A stretch of DNA of 64,000 bases from Cyanoderma ruficeps. Lineage: Eukaryota; Chordata; Aves; Passeriformes; Timaliidae. The notes under the pieces are model-generated. The model saw nothing but the letters and a program-made list of their open reading frames with translations. It did not search any database and had not been told where the DNA came from. A program made the position numbers and the translations under genes. Numbering within the stretch: the stretch's first letter is position 1; every line of letters starts with the position of its first letter. Location of the stretch: assembly GCA_008694505.1 (NCBI GenBank), contig VZDJ01000301.1:8361063-8425062 (forward strand). The letters are read 5' to 3'. Below, in pieces: positions 50,801-62,400 of this stretch.

Positions 50801-53800
50801 TTCAAAATTCACTGACCTATTTACTCCTGCATCTGCCACGGCCTCCAGCGTGGACAGCCCAACGGGAAATGCACCAGGAAAAAGTAATCACTGGAGATTA
50901 TCCTATGTATGAGGGAGAAACAGTGTCTGCAGTCAGCCTTCCCAAGCTCAACAATTTCCTCTAACTCATCAAAAGTGGAATGCAACTGCTGTCCTTTGAA
51001 ACAGCAACGTAAGGAAGGCCCCTTCCCTTGCAGATGGGACAGAGAATTCCCCAACACTCCAGGAGCAGAAAACCCACCAGACTCCCGTGTCCTTACACCT
51101 GTGTGGTGCTGCCCCAGGAGTCAGGGATTTTTCCTCCCATTTAGGATTTTCCCCTCCCATTCCCAGCTGGCCGCAGGCACAGCCCCAGGGCTTTGATGTG
51201 CAGTTGTTCATCCTCGGGGCAGCCCGAGTTGCTGTTTGTATTTCACCCACTGGTTCAGAGGGATCTGCAGCATCAAAAAACCACACAGAAGCAAAATACA
51301 AACAGATCCCTGTGAAAATGCACAAAATGTGCTGTTAGATCAGTGCCCAAAGGCTCAAATATCCTGCCCCTTAATTGTAGGAGTATCCAGATTATCATTA
51401 GCCCTCAATCATTATTATTTTTCTTTTTTGTTCCTCAGGAACGTGGGTTTCCAATTGTGAACTTCTCATCAGGTGGATCACTTGACCACTGTTCAAAGTC
51501 AATCCACTGTTCAGAAGATATGGGACCCTACTCTTTACTTTTAGGTGTTTACTACTGTTTTTATGGAAGCTGTCATGTTAAGAACAATGGAGCATGTAAT
51601 GGCATGAGGAGAGGTTTTTTTGTTTGTTTTTTTTTTCCCCTCTGGGGATTGCAGCAAAAGGCTGATCAAATTTCAGTGTTTCTTAGAAGTTTGTTCTGCC
51701 TTGACAGGCAACTAATGTCTCCAGCACAGCACACAGTGAAGTTCAGCTGTGGTGACTGCACGGCAATGACACAAAGTCACGTCGGGCCGTTCCAAGAGCA
51801 TCCTGCACGTGTCACGTGTAAAGTGAATTTGTAGCTCTGTGGCAAATGCAGCTCCACTGCCTCCAAGTCCTGCTCCAACAGCTTTATGTTTGAATGCATC
51901 TGCTCACCTGCATGAATTATTTACAGATAATGGTTTTGAGCCAGTAAAATGACAAGATTGTTTAAAGTCAGGAAGCGCCAGAAACAAGATAAAGTCGCAG
52001 CGTAGCCTCCTCAGCCATCTCTGCCAGGAACCACATTTCTCACCTCAGTGGGGAATTGTTTAAATTGCTCTTTGCACCCTCACAAAATTTTCTCGCCAGT
52101 GTTTCATCCCCATTCCTACCATCAATGCTGAAGGATTTACAAAAAGGTGTCTTTATGTGCATCCAGGAAGTAAAAATCATCATCATCTCCTATTCCACAT
52201 CCACAACTGGGGGCACCAGAACATAAATGTCAAAGCTCTGATAACTTGGAATGTCCAGTTTGGGATGCCTTATGTTTGATTATTTTTTCCCTCAGAATAT
52301 TAAATGGCATAAAACTTTTTCTATCAAAACACAGCCCTCCTGTTCTCACCTCCAATCTGGACATCAGCAAACAGAGCTCAACTGATTACTCAAGCTGGAC
52401 ACTCAGACATAGCTCAGCTATAAAAATCCTGCCTTCCCCCAATGTCACAAACTGTGAGCTCAAGCAGGGGTAAATTCAATTTTCCCAGGAGCATTCACCT
52501 CTTCAAGTCCAATCTTATTTTCCTGCAGCTCCTGATCACCAATAGATGACACGGCATGTTAAAACAATCTTTGTATGTCTCAGTAAGCTTTAGCCACTGG
52601 ACAAAAAGGTTAAACATCTGCAGCTGGAATGTACTTTGTAGCTGGAGAGGTAATAACAGATGCCTTGCCAGGACATTCCTTAACTTCTGGCAACCAAAGG
52701 AATGGGCTGTGACTCGTGTGGGACAACCTTCACCGTGCATTTCCATCACTTGGGATCCCTGATCCATTGTTTAGGAAGATTAAAATAAAATAAAAATAAA
52801 GACCTGCTGCCTGATGTGTTTATCTGCTGTGCTCATTACACCGTTCTGGAAAAGCTCAAAGCTGTTCAATGGTCATTTTTATTAGAGACACAATAATTGT
52901 GGTATCGAGTTTAGTGAAGCTGACAGTGAAAAAAAATGACAGAAAATGCAAGAAAATGATCTAAGGAGGAGGAAAATAAGCAAAAGAAACAAGCAAACAA
53001 AAAAATGTAGTTCTGTGGTGTCCAAATTACAGAGGGGTGCACCTCCCACATCTTGTGGTTGATGATGAGAACCTGTGTCCGAAGGAAATGGGATTTTTCT
53101 GACATCCCTCCCCTGATCAGGTTCTCAGTTATCCAGGTCTGAGCACACGGAGAGGAACTTGCAGGGCTACAATTTAAACATTTCTCAAAACTTAGAGGAA
53201 CTTGATTGTGCTCAACATTTCTTGGTCAAATCCGATGGAATTGGCCAATGCTTTGGCCAACAGCTGGTGCTGAGCAGCACAAACTCCCCAGCAGTTGGGT
53301 TGCACAAGCCTCCTTTGCCTCTGGGAAATGAAAGCAGGGCTGATAAATGGCTCAGTGAAAATTCCTGCCACGAATTCCCTCTGCAGCCTCCCAGCTCCCC
53401 ATGGCTCGGAAACCGCTCATCCCTCATCTCTCCTGATTGGATCAGTAACGTATCCAGAGATTGGGCCAAGGAACAGTTCTCTCCTAGCAACTAATTTAAT
53501 GCTTTCTAATATATTACGGCCTCTTTTAGGTCCAAACCTTTCTATTTTGGGACTTCCAATTCAAATTTGCCTAATAGCTTTGCATAATAGTCCCTTGCTC
53601 CTAATAAATTCCTCATTTCAACTTTAATTGGTTTGTTCGTGGAGAATCACAATTTACACGAGCTGAAGAGATCTATCACTAGCAGTTACTGAATATAAGT
53701 AATATTTGATTAAACAAAATGAGATCGTCATTTGCTTTTTTTTCCCCTAGTATTTGTTAATGATATGGCCAATTTCTACAAGCAGTTAAAGTATATTTAC

Positions 53801-55005
53801 GCCATAATCAATTAAATTTATTTGGAATGGATATTAAATAACACAGTGGGTTCAATGTCCTTTTAATTTTACATTTTATCACTTTAAAATGTCAGCTAAT
53901 TTTTCTCCAGTGCAAAGTAATCAAAACTAAAGACACAGACTGGTTTTATGAGAGGTGATGTAAGCAACAAGTGGAAACACAAAAAATTAAATCATTTGAA
54001 GAGCTGTAATATGAAGTATAAATCACCTCGAGTGATTTGGGAGTCTCAGTCCAAAAATAAAGAATTATCTCATTTAACTCAGCAGAGCTCAGCCTGAAGA
54101 GCCTGGAAATGGAAAAAGCACAGGACAGCTCTGAAGGAGTCAGGTAGAGGGACGGGAGCTGGAGCCTGGGTGATACCAAGAACTTCCTGGAAATATTTTT
54201 CTGAGAGAAATGGATACTCTAAACCAGCATGAAAATACCTCTTGAAACACTCATGGTTGGAACAAAAGATTTTAAATGTAACTTCGAGTACCCCAGGAAG
54301 CTTCCCAAAGACAAGAGAAAAGGTCATGATTTATTTTTTTTTTAAATTTAATCATCACTGTTTCAAAGCAATTACAGTTCCTTCCTGGGTGTCTAACTCA
54401 GAATTTCAAACACTTTGGTTCTCAAACTGAGAGCAAGAGATTCTATTAAATGAAAACATATCAAACAGATATTTGAAATACACATAGAAATCATATTAGC
54501 TTGTGGTACTGACTGCTGTTAATTACTGAAACATGCAGAATATTTGATTAAGAGTTTCTTAAGCTTCTTTGATGATGTTTTTCTATTAAGGCCAGAATAA
54601 CGCCTACGCAAAACACAGATTTATGACTAAAGGTATTTAGGAAAAGAAAAAACAACTTTGGCATATTAATTTGATTTTTTTGCTCATTCTTCTAGTTTAG
54701 CTTGAGAGTTGGTGGGGTTTTGTTTGTCCTGTAATAGAACACACGAGGAGAGGGAGCTGTATTTAGGCTAAGCCTGAATTTATGCCGATGAAGTATATGT
54801 GACCTGTCTCACGTTTTTCAGCACCACAGAGGGATTTGGGAGCACTGAGTGAGGATGGCACATTTTTGGGAGCCTGAACTGAGATGCACCAGTGACCTGG
54901 TGATCTGGGAGAAGAAAAGACCAAGGACAGTGAAGGCTGTGACAATCAGCATCCAAAACAAAGTGCAGCCAACAAACTATGAAAAAATAGATTCATGCGA
55001 TGAGT
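47856..55005. other. Intergenic, no gene seen
   Basis: Seven kilobases of mainly AT-rich unique DNA with no supportable gene. About 53480-53900 is strikingly AT-rich and repeat-free with many ATTA/TAAT cores, a possible distal enhancer. Frames at 49290-49701 (both strands), 51343-51834 (+) and 53159-53627 (+) show no recognisable domains. Confidence 0.55.
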
Positions 55006-55240
55006 AGGTTTAGATGGGATATTGGGGAAGGAATTCTTCCTTGTGATGGTGGGGAGGGGCTGGGCTGGAATTCCCAGAGAAGCTGTGGCTGCCCCTGGAT
55101 CCCTGGAAGTGTTCAAGGCCAGGCTGGACAGGGCTTGGAGCAGACTGGGACAGTGGAAGGTGTCCCTGCCCACGGCAGGGATGGCACTGGGCGATCTTTA
55201 ATGTCCCTTCCAACCCAAACCATCCTGCGATTCCATGAAC
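55006..55240 (+). repeat. CR1 LINE 3' tail, about 235 bp
   Basis: It runs GGAAGGAATTCTTCCTTGTG, GGCTGGAATTCCCAGAGAAG, CCCTGGATCCCTGGAAGTGT, TCAAGGCCAGGCTGGACAGG, CACGGCAGGGATGGCACTGG, and CCAACCCAAACCATCCTGCG. This is a full-order CR1 3' tail. It ends about 100 bp before the minisatellites upstream of GOLIM4. Confidence 0.95.
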
Positions 55241-55340
55241 ACCTCCGGTGCTTGGCTACAAGAGGATCTTTGGGGCTTTGCCTTGTCGGTGCCCCCGAGC
55301 CCCAGACGGTCCCGGCGGGGCCACTGGGGCAGGCGCTGTG

Positions 55341-55450
55341 TGTCACCCCCGCTGTCACAGCCCTCACTGTCACAGCCCCGGTGTCACAGCCCTCACTGTC
55401 ACAGACCCGCTGTTACAGCCCCGGTGTCACAGCCCCGCTCTCACAGCTCC
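55341..55450. repeat. 15-bp minisatellite upstream of GOLIM4
   Basis: About seven units of 14-15 bp with the core CTGTCACAGCCCCGG (variants CTGTCACAGCCCTCA, CTGTTACAGCCCCGG) run without gaps. The C-rich array sits about 0.9 kb upstream of the GOLIM4 start codon. Confidence 0.92.
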
Positions 55451-55494
55451 CCTTCATCACTATACCATCCCCGTTCCCGAGGCGGCCCCGCACC

Positions 55495-55805
55495 GGGGGA
55501 TGCGGGGATGAGGGTTGCGGAGACGAGGGGCTGAGGAGATGTGGAGCTGCGGGATGCGGGGCTGAGGGGATGCAGAGGATGCAGGGATGAGGGGATGCGG
55601 GGCTCAGAGGATGCAGGGATGAGGGGATGCGGGGCTCAGAGGATGCAGGGATGAGGGGATGCGGGGATGCAGGGCTGAGGGGATGCAGGGCTGAGGGGAG
55701 GCAGGGATGAGGACTGAGGAGATGAGGGGCTGATGGGAGGCAGGGATGCGGGGCTCAGGGGATGAGAGGATGCAGAGCTGAGGGGATGCGGGGCTGAGGG
55801 ACTGA
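55495..55805. repeat. G-rich minisatellite abutting the GOLIM4 promoter
   Basis: The plus strand is a run of GGGGATGC, GGGGCTGAG and GCAGGGATGAG blocks. Within it a 32-bp unit starting GGATGAGGGGATGCGGGG is repeated exactly at 55585-55616 and 55617-55648, and a third copy starts at 55649 before diverging. G-runs of 3-4 recur every few bases, so quadruplex formation on the plus (non-template) strand is possible. The minus-strand 287-residue Pro/Ser-rich frame (55604-56467) is produced by this array plus the CpG island and is not a gene. Confidence 0.93.
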
Positions 55806-56089
55806 AGCCGGAGCTGGAGGGGCGGGCAGGGAAGCGCGGCCCGCTGCGGACGGACGCGGCGGGCACCCAATGCGCTCCGGAGGGAGGGCAGAGCCCCGCG
55901 GCCCGACCCAATGAGGCCGCGCCCGGAGCGGGACTTCCTTCGGGGATCCCGCGGCGGGGGAGCCGCGGCCGAGCGGGGACACGTCAGTGCGGGGCCGGGA
56001 TCTGCCTTTGTTCCCCGCAGCCCCGGCCCGAGGCTCTCCCCGGCCGCAGGGACCCGCACACGGCCGCAGGGACGCGGAGCATCCCCGGC

Positions 56090-56155
56090 ATGAGCCCCGC
56101 TGCTGCCCGCACCGGAGAGACCGCCCCGGGCGCCGCGGCCGTGCCCAGGGGCTGA
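56090..56155 (+). other. Upstream ORF in probable GOLIM4 leader
   Basis: ATG at 56090 opens 21 codons and a TGA, ending 154 bases before the GOLIM4 ATG. The peptide is Ala-rich and without any recognisable function. Its context has G at -3 and A at +4, a moderate start. It matters only if transcription starts upstream of it, which is not known. Confidence 0.5.
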
Positions 56156-56242
56156 AACGCTGGGCCGGCCCCGCCTCCGCCGTCCCTCCTTCCCTTCCTC
56201 CTTCTTCTTCTCCTCCTCCTCCCGCTCCTCCCGGGGCCTCCG

Positions 56243-56269
56243 ATGCCGCCGCCTCCCGCCCTCTGCTGA
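56243..56269 (+). other. Short upstream ORF (MPPPPALC) before GOLIM4
   Basis: ATG at 56243 is followed by seven codons and TGA, ending 39 bases before the GOLIM4 ATG. It lies close enough to the main start to be inside the leader under almost any start site. The -3 base is C, so initiation may be leaky. Confidence 0.6.
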
Positions 56270-56308
56270 GCCGTGACGGGCGGGGGCCCTCGGGACCCCG
56301 CCGGGGAC

Positions 56309-56495
56309 ATGGGCAACGGGATGTGCTCCCGGAAACAGAAGCGGATTTTCCAGACGCTGCTGCTGCTGACCGTGGTGTTCGGGTTCCTGTACGGGGCGAT
56401 GCTCTACTACGAGCTGCAGGGCCAGCTGAGGAAGGCTGAGGCCACGGCGCTCAAGTACCAGCAGCATCAGGAGTCGCTTTCGGCTCAGTTACAAG
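56309..56495 (+). CDS. GOLIM4: GOLIM4 coding exon 1 (Golgi integral membrane protein 4, GPP130)
   Basis: The exon encodes 62 residues plus one base: MGNGMCSRKQKRIFQ, TLLLLTVVFGFLYGAMLYY, ELQGQLRKAEATALKY, QQHQESLSAQLQ. This matches the N-terminus of vertebrate GOLIM4 nearly residue for residue. A 12-residue basic cytosolic tail precedes a membrane anchor at about residues 14-33, then the start of the lumenal coiled-coil stalk. The protein is a type II cis-Golgi protein that cycles through endosomes and, in mammals, is lost from the Golgi on manganese exposure. The ATG at 56309 has G at -3 and +4. A GTG at 56273 is in frame but is not the start, since homology begins at this Met. The exon ends CAAG|GTACTC, leaving a G to start the next (Val) codon. 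The remaining exons are beyond the window. Confidence 0.96.
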
Positions 56496-59400
56496 GTACT
56501 CCCTCGGCAGGAGCCTCTGCTGCCCTTCCCCAAGGCTTGCAGAACACCCTCCTCCTCCGGCTGTCCAGCCTCTCTCAAAGTTTTGCTCCTTCTCCCCCTT
56601 CTTCTCCTCCAGCCTGTGGGGTTGTAGGGTCGCCCCGCGTTGGGATCCCAGCCCCGCCGAGGTCAGGGTGAGGTTTTGTCGTGGGTTCCTAGAGCGCTCT
56701 CGTGCCCTCTGGCTCCCACACATCCCGCAGTGACTCTTAACTCCCAAAGGATTGAACAAGACTTGGCAGTTCCTGGCAGAAATGGGAAAGGCAAGCGTGC
56801 AGTGCAGACCGTGTCCAGTCTGGGATTTTTGTGGGCTTCTCTGTTGTCTTGCAGGGTTTTATGTTGAGCATCCATCTGCAGCTCCTAGGCAGCATAAACC
56901 TTAAATAGCTCCAGGATGGAGGAGAGGAGTATTCTAATAAAGTGGTTTTAAAGGGTGATTTAAAAGTAAAGTTCAAGTAAGTTACTTGGGTAAGGCTATT
57001 CTGTTACTTTTGGAATAACTTTGAATATCTTGGCTTAAAGGTGCCACATAAATACAGATCCTTGTGTGTCTTGGTTTAAGGATGCAGCAAATGTGGGTCT
57101 CTTGTAGCTGAAGATGAAAAGTTGTCAATGTCTGACATCTGCATGCCAGGAAATCAGAAGCAAAGCGGCAGGGATGTACCTGAAACATCAATGGTCTGGG
57201 AAGGGAAAGACCTTAGCACCTCTCTGATTGTCAAGTGCAAGATTATCAGGGCAGCACAGACAAAGCCCAGAGCCAACTTTGAAGTTTTCTTTCTCAAAAT
57301 AGCATGAAAGAAGAATCAGAGGGACCTGCTGTAGCAGCACTAAACTTCAGGGTGATCCTCAGCCATCCTTTTCCCTGTGGAAGCATCCATCAAAGCCTGC
57401 CTGGCAGCACACGGTTTATGTGCAGAGAGCACAGAGTTGGGTTTATGCTGTTAGATTCCTACAGTGGTTTGTTCCTTCAGCGTGTTCAGCTGACACCATC
57501 CTTACTTAGTATTTCAATTTCAGGCCATTTCCAGGTAATAGCAGGGAGCTCTTTGCCAAACCCCTTGGTTTTAGTCACAGAAAAGGTGTAAATGTTTGGC
57601 TGGCAAGGGGGTGTGTGGCAGATGGCTGAAGGGCTACTCTTGCTAGGCTGTGCATTTGCCAGCAGAGGACACAGGGACATCTTGTTCTCAAGCTACAATT
57701 TGACAAGTTGGCTTTCTCTGTTGCTCCGGCTTTGCCAAAGAGGAGCGTGCAACAAACTTTATCCTGATACAGAGGGGAGAGTCTCTGGATCAGAGATGTG
57801 AGGTCTGGGCTGTTGGTTTGAACTTTTCATGTCTGAAACGTGATTTTGAGCAGCCATCATCTATCCAAGCATGTTCATGGAAGCAGCAGGCAGCTGTGGG
57901 AGCTGCATTTTGTGGAATTCTCTTGCTTGTTTCAGTGTATCAGTGGGAAATGTGAAGTACGGACCAGGATCTGATAACATTAATAGATTTGATGATCCAT
58001 GCAATAAACTCACATGGTTCTGGGATCCAGGCCAGTTTATCAAGCCCATTAAGCAGGAGAATTTATCTATGCCAAGTATGGTAGCAGTAAACCCTGTTTA
58101 AAAAAAATAATCGCTGGCAATTAAGTCACAGAATAGAAGCAAAAATAAAATGTAACAATAAAAAAAGGTTCTTTAAATTCTCCCGTGTTCTGGAAGTAGC
58201 TGTTGCACCTAAGAGAGGGTGAGAGCCCAGGGAAATATTAAATGCAGCAGCCGCCCCTAGCTGCCTAATGTCCCACTAAAATAAAGGGAAGTTATATTCC
58301 TAAGGACTCCAGGGGATCTGGAAAATAAACTTTCCTTCCCTGTCTTTCTGCAATGGCCTCCCCTGCACAATCACCCGGAATTTTGCAGTAGGAGTTTGTT
58401 AGTAAGGAGAACACAGGGAATTCAGAGCCTGTGCCTAGGCCCAGCTCAGGGGAGAGACACAAGCTGAGTGGTGATATCCACCACCAAACCCATTCCTGAG
58501 CCTGCCCTATTTAACTCTTTGTTATGGAGCTACAGGAAGGAATTTTCTTTAAGCACAGGCTTGGAAACAACATAAAATGCTGGCAGCAAATCCGGTTTGC
58601 AGGTGCAATAACTGACTGCACTTTGAACTTTTGATTTTAAATGACCTGCATTTTAAATCAACAATGTTCCTGTTGCCAAGTTAAAAAAAAATCCCAAAAA
58701 ACCCCAACTATGAATATCTGAGCTACATCTCTTGGCTGTCCAAAAATTATTCTTTTACTTTTTTGCTTTATGAGAACCATAAAATTAAAGCATTGCCTTG
58801 GTTAAAGTAATGCAACTTATCTTTTCCATGCAGCATAACCAGTTTCTCTATAGATCCTGGACCAGAGATAACTTTGGGGCCTGAAATGTGATGGAAACAG
58901 TCTGAAATCTTTTAAAAAGAAACCAGTTAAAGGGGAAAGTTGAAGGAAAGGAGGGTGCTACAGGAACAGGGGTTGATTTCTTGGTGTTCACAACTCTCCT
59001 GGGTGTTTGAATAAGACTTTAAAGCTGGGCAGAAAAGGATTCCTTGGACTTCTATGTCCTGAACAACCATTTCATCAGGAGGCTTTTGTAGGTAGAAATG
59101 TAAACTGCAAAAATAAAAGGCAACTTCTGAAAGTGGTGCTTTTGAGGATGCTGAGGCTGTGTTGTGGCAGGGTGGCTGTACCCATGGAAGTCTGACTGGA
59201 GGGAATCCCTTGGAGAACAGTGAAGTATCACCCCTTGTCTGACTTTTTGTAGGGTTTTGTTGTGACTGCTGGAGCCTACAAAGGCATTTGTTTTCCTGAT
59301 TGCACACAGAGGAGCTTGGGAGTGCCCCTGTCAGGTCTTGTGAGTGAAACTTGAGTCCATTTGTGGAATGCCTGAGGTTCATGGACACTCCTGAGTTTAT

Positions 59401-62400
59401 GGACACAGGGGCAGTTTAGGACCTGAATGCCTTTGGTCTGTCCAAAATCTGAATCAAGATCTTCAGCTGTAGCTCAGAGTGCAGCTCCCTTCACTTCCTG
59501 CTGTCCTCTCTACTATTTTTCATGTTTTGGTGGGTTTTCTTCATCTCTGTAGGCAGTAACAACCTTCTTTTTGGTACTTGCCAGTTCTTCATGCCCGAAT
59601 GAGCTGTTCTTTCTGTTTTTCCATGAAAAGCCAGCTGTCTTAGATTTTTATCTTTTTCATTGCCTTGTTTTGCTCAAATACAGCAAGACATGAAGGAGGC
59701 TCAATCTCCTGGGAATATGTGGGAAAATACCAAGGCAGAATGCACAGGTCACTGGGGAATGGTGCAGGAAGAGTCTCAGAATGGTTTGACACACGCACCT
59801 GATCTGAGGAGAGCTGCTCATGGCCCTGGTTTTGGGGAGTTCTGCTCTTCCTGGTGTTCACAGCTTCAGCCACTCTGCTGAGAAGTGTTTGTGCCCCTTG
59901 CAAAAAGCCCAGGGCGCAAAGGGAAGGATGGCAGACCTGGAAAACACAATTGAGTTAGAAAGGCTGGGATCTTAAACTCACCCCCTTTCGAGGCTCAGAT
60001 TGCGGAAGATTTTGTAGAAGAAAACCAAACTTTTGGCATTTTTCTCTAACAAAGTTCTGCTGGGCATGGAGAAAGTAGAGCTGCTGTTGTAATCCACAGG
60101 GGCAGAATTTAGAGATGACACAAATTTTTTGCACTGCTGAGAAAACCTAAAGTCATTGTTATCTCCAAGGTCTCTCGTAGAGAAGCTGATCTTCCCAGTA
60201 AGCCGATTATTTTAAAGTCTCATTCTCTGAGCACTATATACATTTGAAACATGGAGATAATCTTACTTAGTGTTTCTTAAAGTGACAAAAGCAAAACTTG
60301 ATGCTCTTTGCCTCCTTTAAAACTCTGTCAAACTAAGTCTTGAGCTATTTGCCATACAGGAACAGGCTTCAGTTGCTGGAACAGAACCACACTGGGAGCT
60401 GCAGGTGGGCCTGATTGTACCTGTGGCTGCTGCAGGATTGGAAGTGTCTACAGACATCTTTTTAGCCCTTGCAGCTTTTCTGTCTTCTCATCCTCTGGGT
60501 GTTAAGTAACCCCTCGTGTACTATTTTAATCTGTTTAATCTGTTTTAATCCCTAATCCTAACAACAGCCTACAGTTAGTGCCTCTTACTACCTTAATTTT
60601 TTTCTGCTCTTCCTATGAGAGTCTTAACGTGTCTGATGGCTTTGTGCAGCCTGAGACTGTCCTGTGATCTTGGCAGCCAGCCCAGCAGGGACTCTGGGCT
60701 TGAGAGTTTTCCCTGCTGTGGACAAGGTGTGGATTTCATCAAAAGTTTCTGATGCAGTGCTAGAAAGGACCAGCTGTAAAGCAAATGTAGATTCTGTTGT
60801 GCCTGTTGTGGCAGTTGTCCTAAATCAAGGCTCCCTGAGGGGCTCAGGTCTGTGGTAGCTTTACATCTGTGGTGTTGCACAATGCACTGCAGTGCTAGAT
60901 CACAGTTGTGTGTCACTTCAGTGGTTAATATTTATCATCTCTGCATGCAAACTGCACAGATGCCAGAGCTGCTCTGACATCACACAGTTCTGGGTGTACT
61001 TCACTATTACAGTCCCTCAGCTGGGAAGAACCAGCACTGCTTTTAGTGGCTTTTTTTTTTTCACATGCATCAGACAAGTGGAGCTGCATCTGCTGCAACT
61101 CCTGTGTGTTTGGTTGTTCTTCCTAAGAACAGAATCCTGAATTCCTGTTACTCCTGTGACTTTTAGGGTGCACATAACGCTGCAGCACTTTGAGAGTGTT
61201 TTGTTGCTGCCTGAGAGATCCATGGTAGCACTGTAAGGGGAGAGGTTGGTTCTGTGTGTACTTCCCCTGAAATGGCCAAGTGCAGCATCCCAAATTCTGC
61301 TGCCTGGCTTCCTGAAATGGAAAGCTTTGGTTTGTAACCTCCTCTGAGCACCTGGCTCTTGGATCTCCATTCACATTTTCAATGGATATTTAATGTTCTA
61401 AATACTTAAACCCACATGAAACGCATGAAGTTGTGCAGAATTTCAGTTTGGAAGAGGTATATGGTGCAATGTATATTTATATGGATATGCATTTGCATGT
61501 ACATATAAGTATGTATAAACTAGATGGGTATGTGTCTGTTTTGCAGCTCAGCCTCAAGATTTTGGGTTATCTGGAATGCTGTGAGCTTTTACTCATAACC
61601 CAAGTACAGAAAAGAACTGATCTGTTCAGATCAGTTAACTCAGGGGAGTTTGTTTCCAAGTCCATAGCAGAATTTCCACGTCCAGCAGCTGAATTCTGCC
61701 TTGAAAGATAAATTGAGCCTGTGCCCACATTGATATTTTTTCATTGCTGTAATCCATGCCCAAGTGCCCTTTCCTTGTGGATATAACAGTTCCAGGATAG
61801 ATTTCTCCCAGGGCTGCAGCATTCCCTCTGCACCCCAGCTGGAGCCTGGCTGAGGATCACAGGGCAGTCTGAAGGAATATTGAGCAGAATGAGGTAATGG
61901 GGTGGGTTTGTTCCCTGGGTTTTGGTGTTCCCCCTCCCCAGTTTGGCACAAAGCCCGATAGCCAACACGATGCAAAAAAAATAGATCCAAATCTTTGTTA
62001 CTGATTATGGTTTAAACCTCCTAAAGCTTGTCAGGGATGGAGCTGAGACAGCAGGAGGGAGGCAGGATGGGTTGATGGTGGTGAGTTTGCATTCTGGCTT
62101 CTTGGACAGTCATCTCCTGCCACACATTCCTGCCTGATCGAATTCCTAAGCCTTAAAAAATGATGTTCCAAGCACATTGTCTCGCTGGGCTGGCTGTTTG
62201 CTTGTCAGCCTGTGAGTTTGGGTGGGGCAATTTATGAGTAAGGTTTCCACCCTCTGGGAGATTGGAGTGGCCATTACAGCTTCTCTGATGTGCTGGTGAG
62301 GATATTGGCAGCAATTTGTGGCTGACAGAGTTCACTTTGCTCCTTTTGGAACGGGATCCTTGCAGGGGAAAAGTCATTTAATCTGCCCTGCTGAAAGTCA

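Larger units (their letters stand above)
55806..56480 (+). promoter_or_regulatory. CpG island, GOLIM4 promoter and first exon
   Basis: GC- and CpG-dense DNA covering the GOLIM4 start codon. Two CCAAT boxes lie at 55867-55871 and 55908-55912, 41 bp apart. An ETS-like ACTTCC is at about 55933. TGACGTGT on the minus strand (55979-55986) resembles the CRE/UPR element family. No TATA box is evident, as is normal for a broadly expressed CpG-island gene. The transcription start is not fixed by the sequence. Between the CCAAT boxes and the ATG there is room for a 5' leader of 200-350 bases. Confidence 0.75.

Noticed and set aside
56273..56308. N-terminal extension of GOLIM4 from an in-frame GTG at 56273
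   Set aside because: Homology with vertebrate GOLIM4 starts exactly at the ATG at 56309, which has a good context. The upstream codons look like GC-rich leader.
55604..56467. 287-residue minus-strand Pro/Ser/Arg-rich frame
   Set aside because: It is the translation of the G-rich minisatellite and CpG island, antisense to the GOLIM4 promoter and exon 1.
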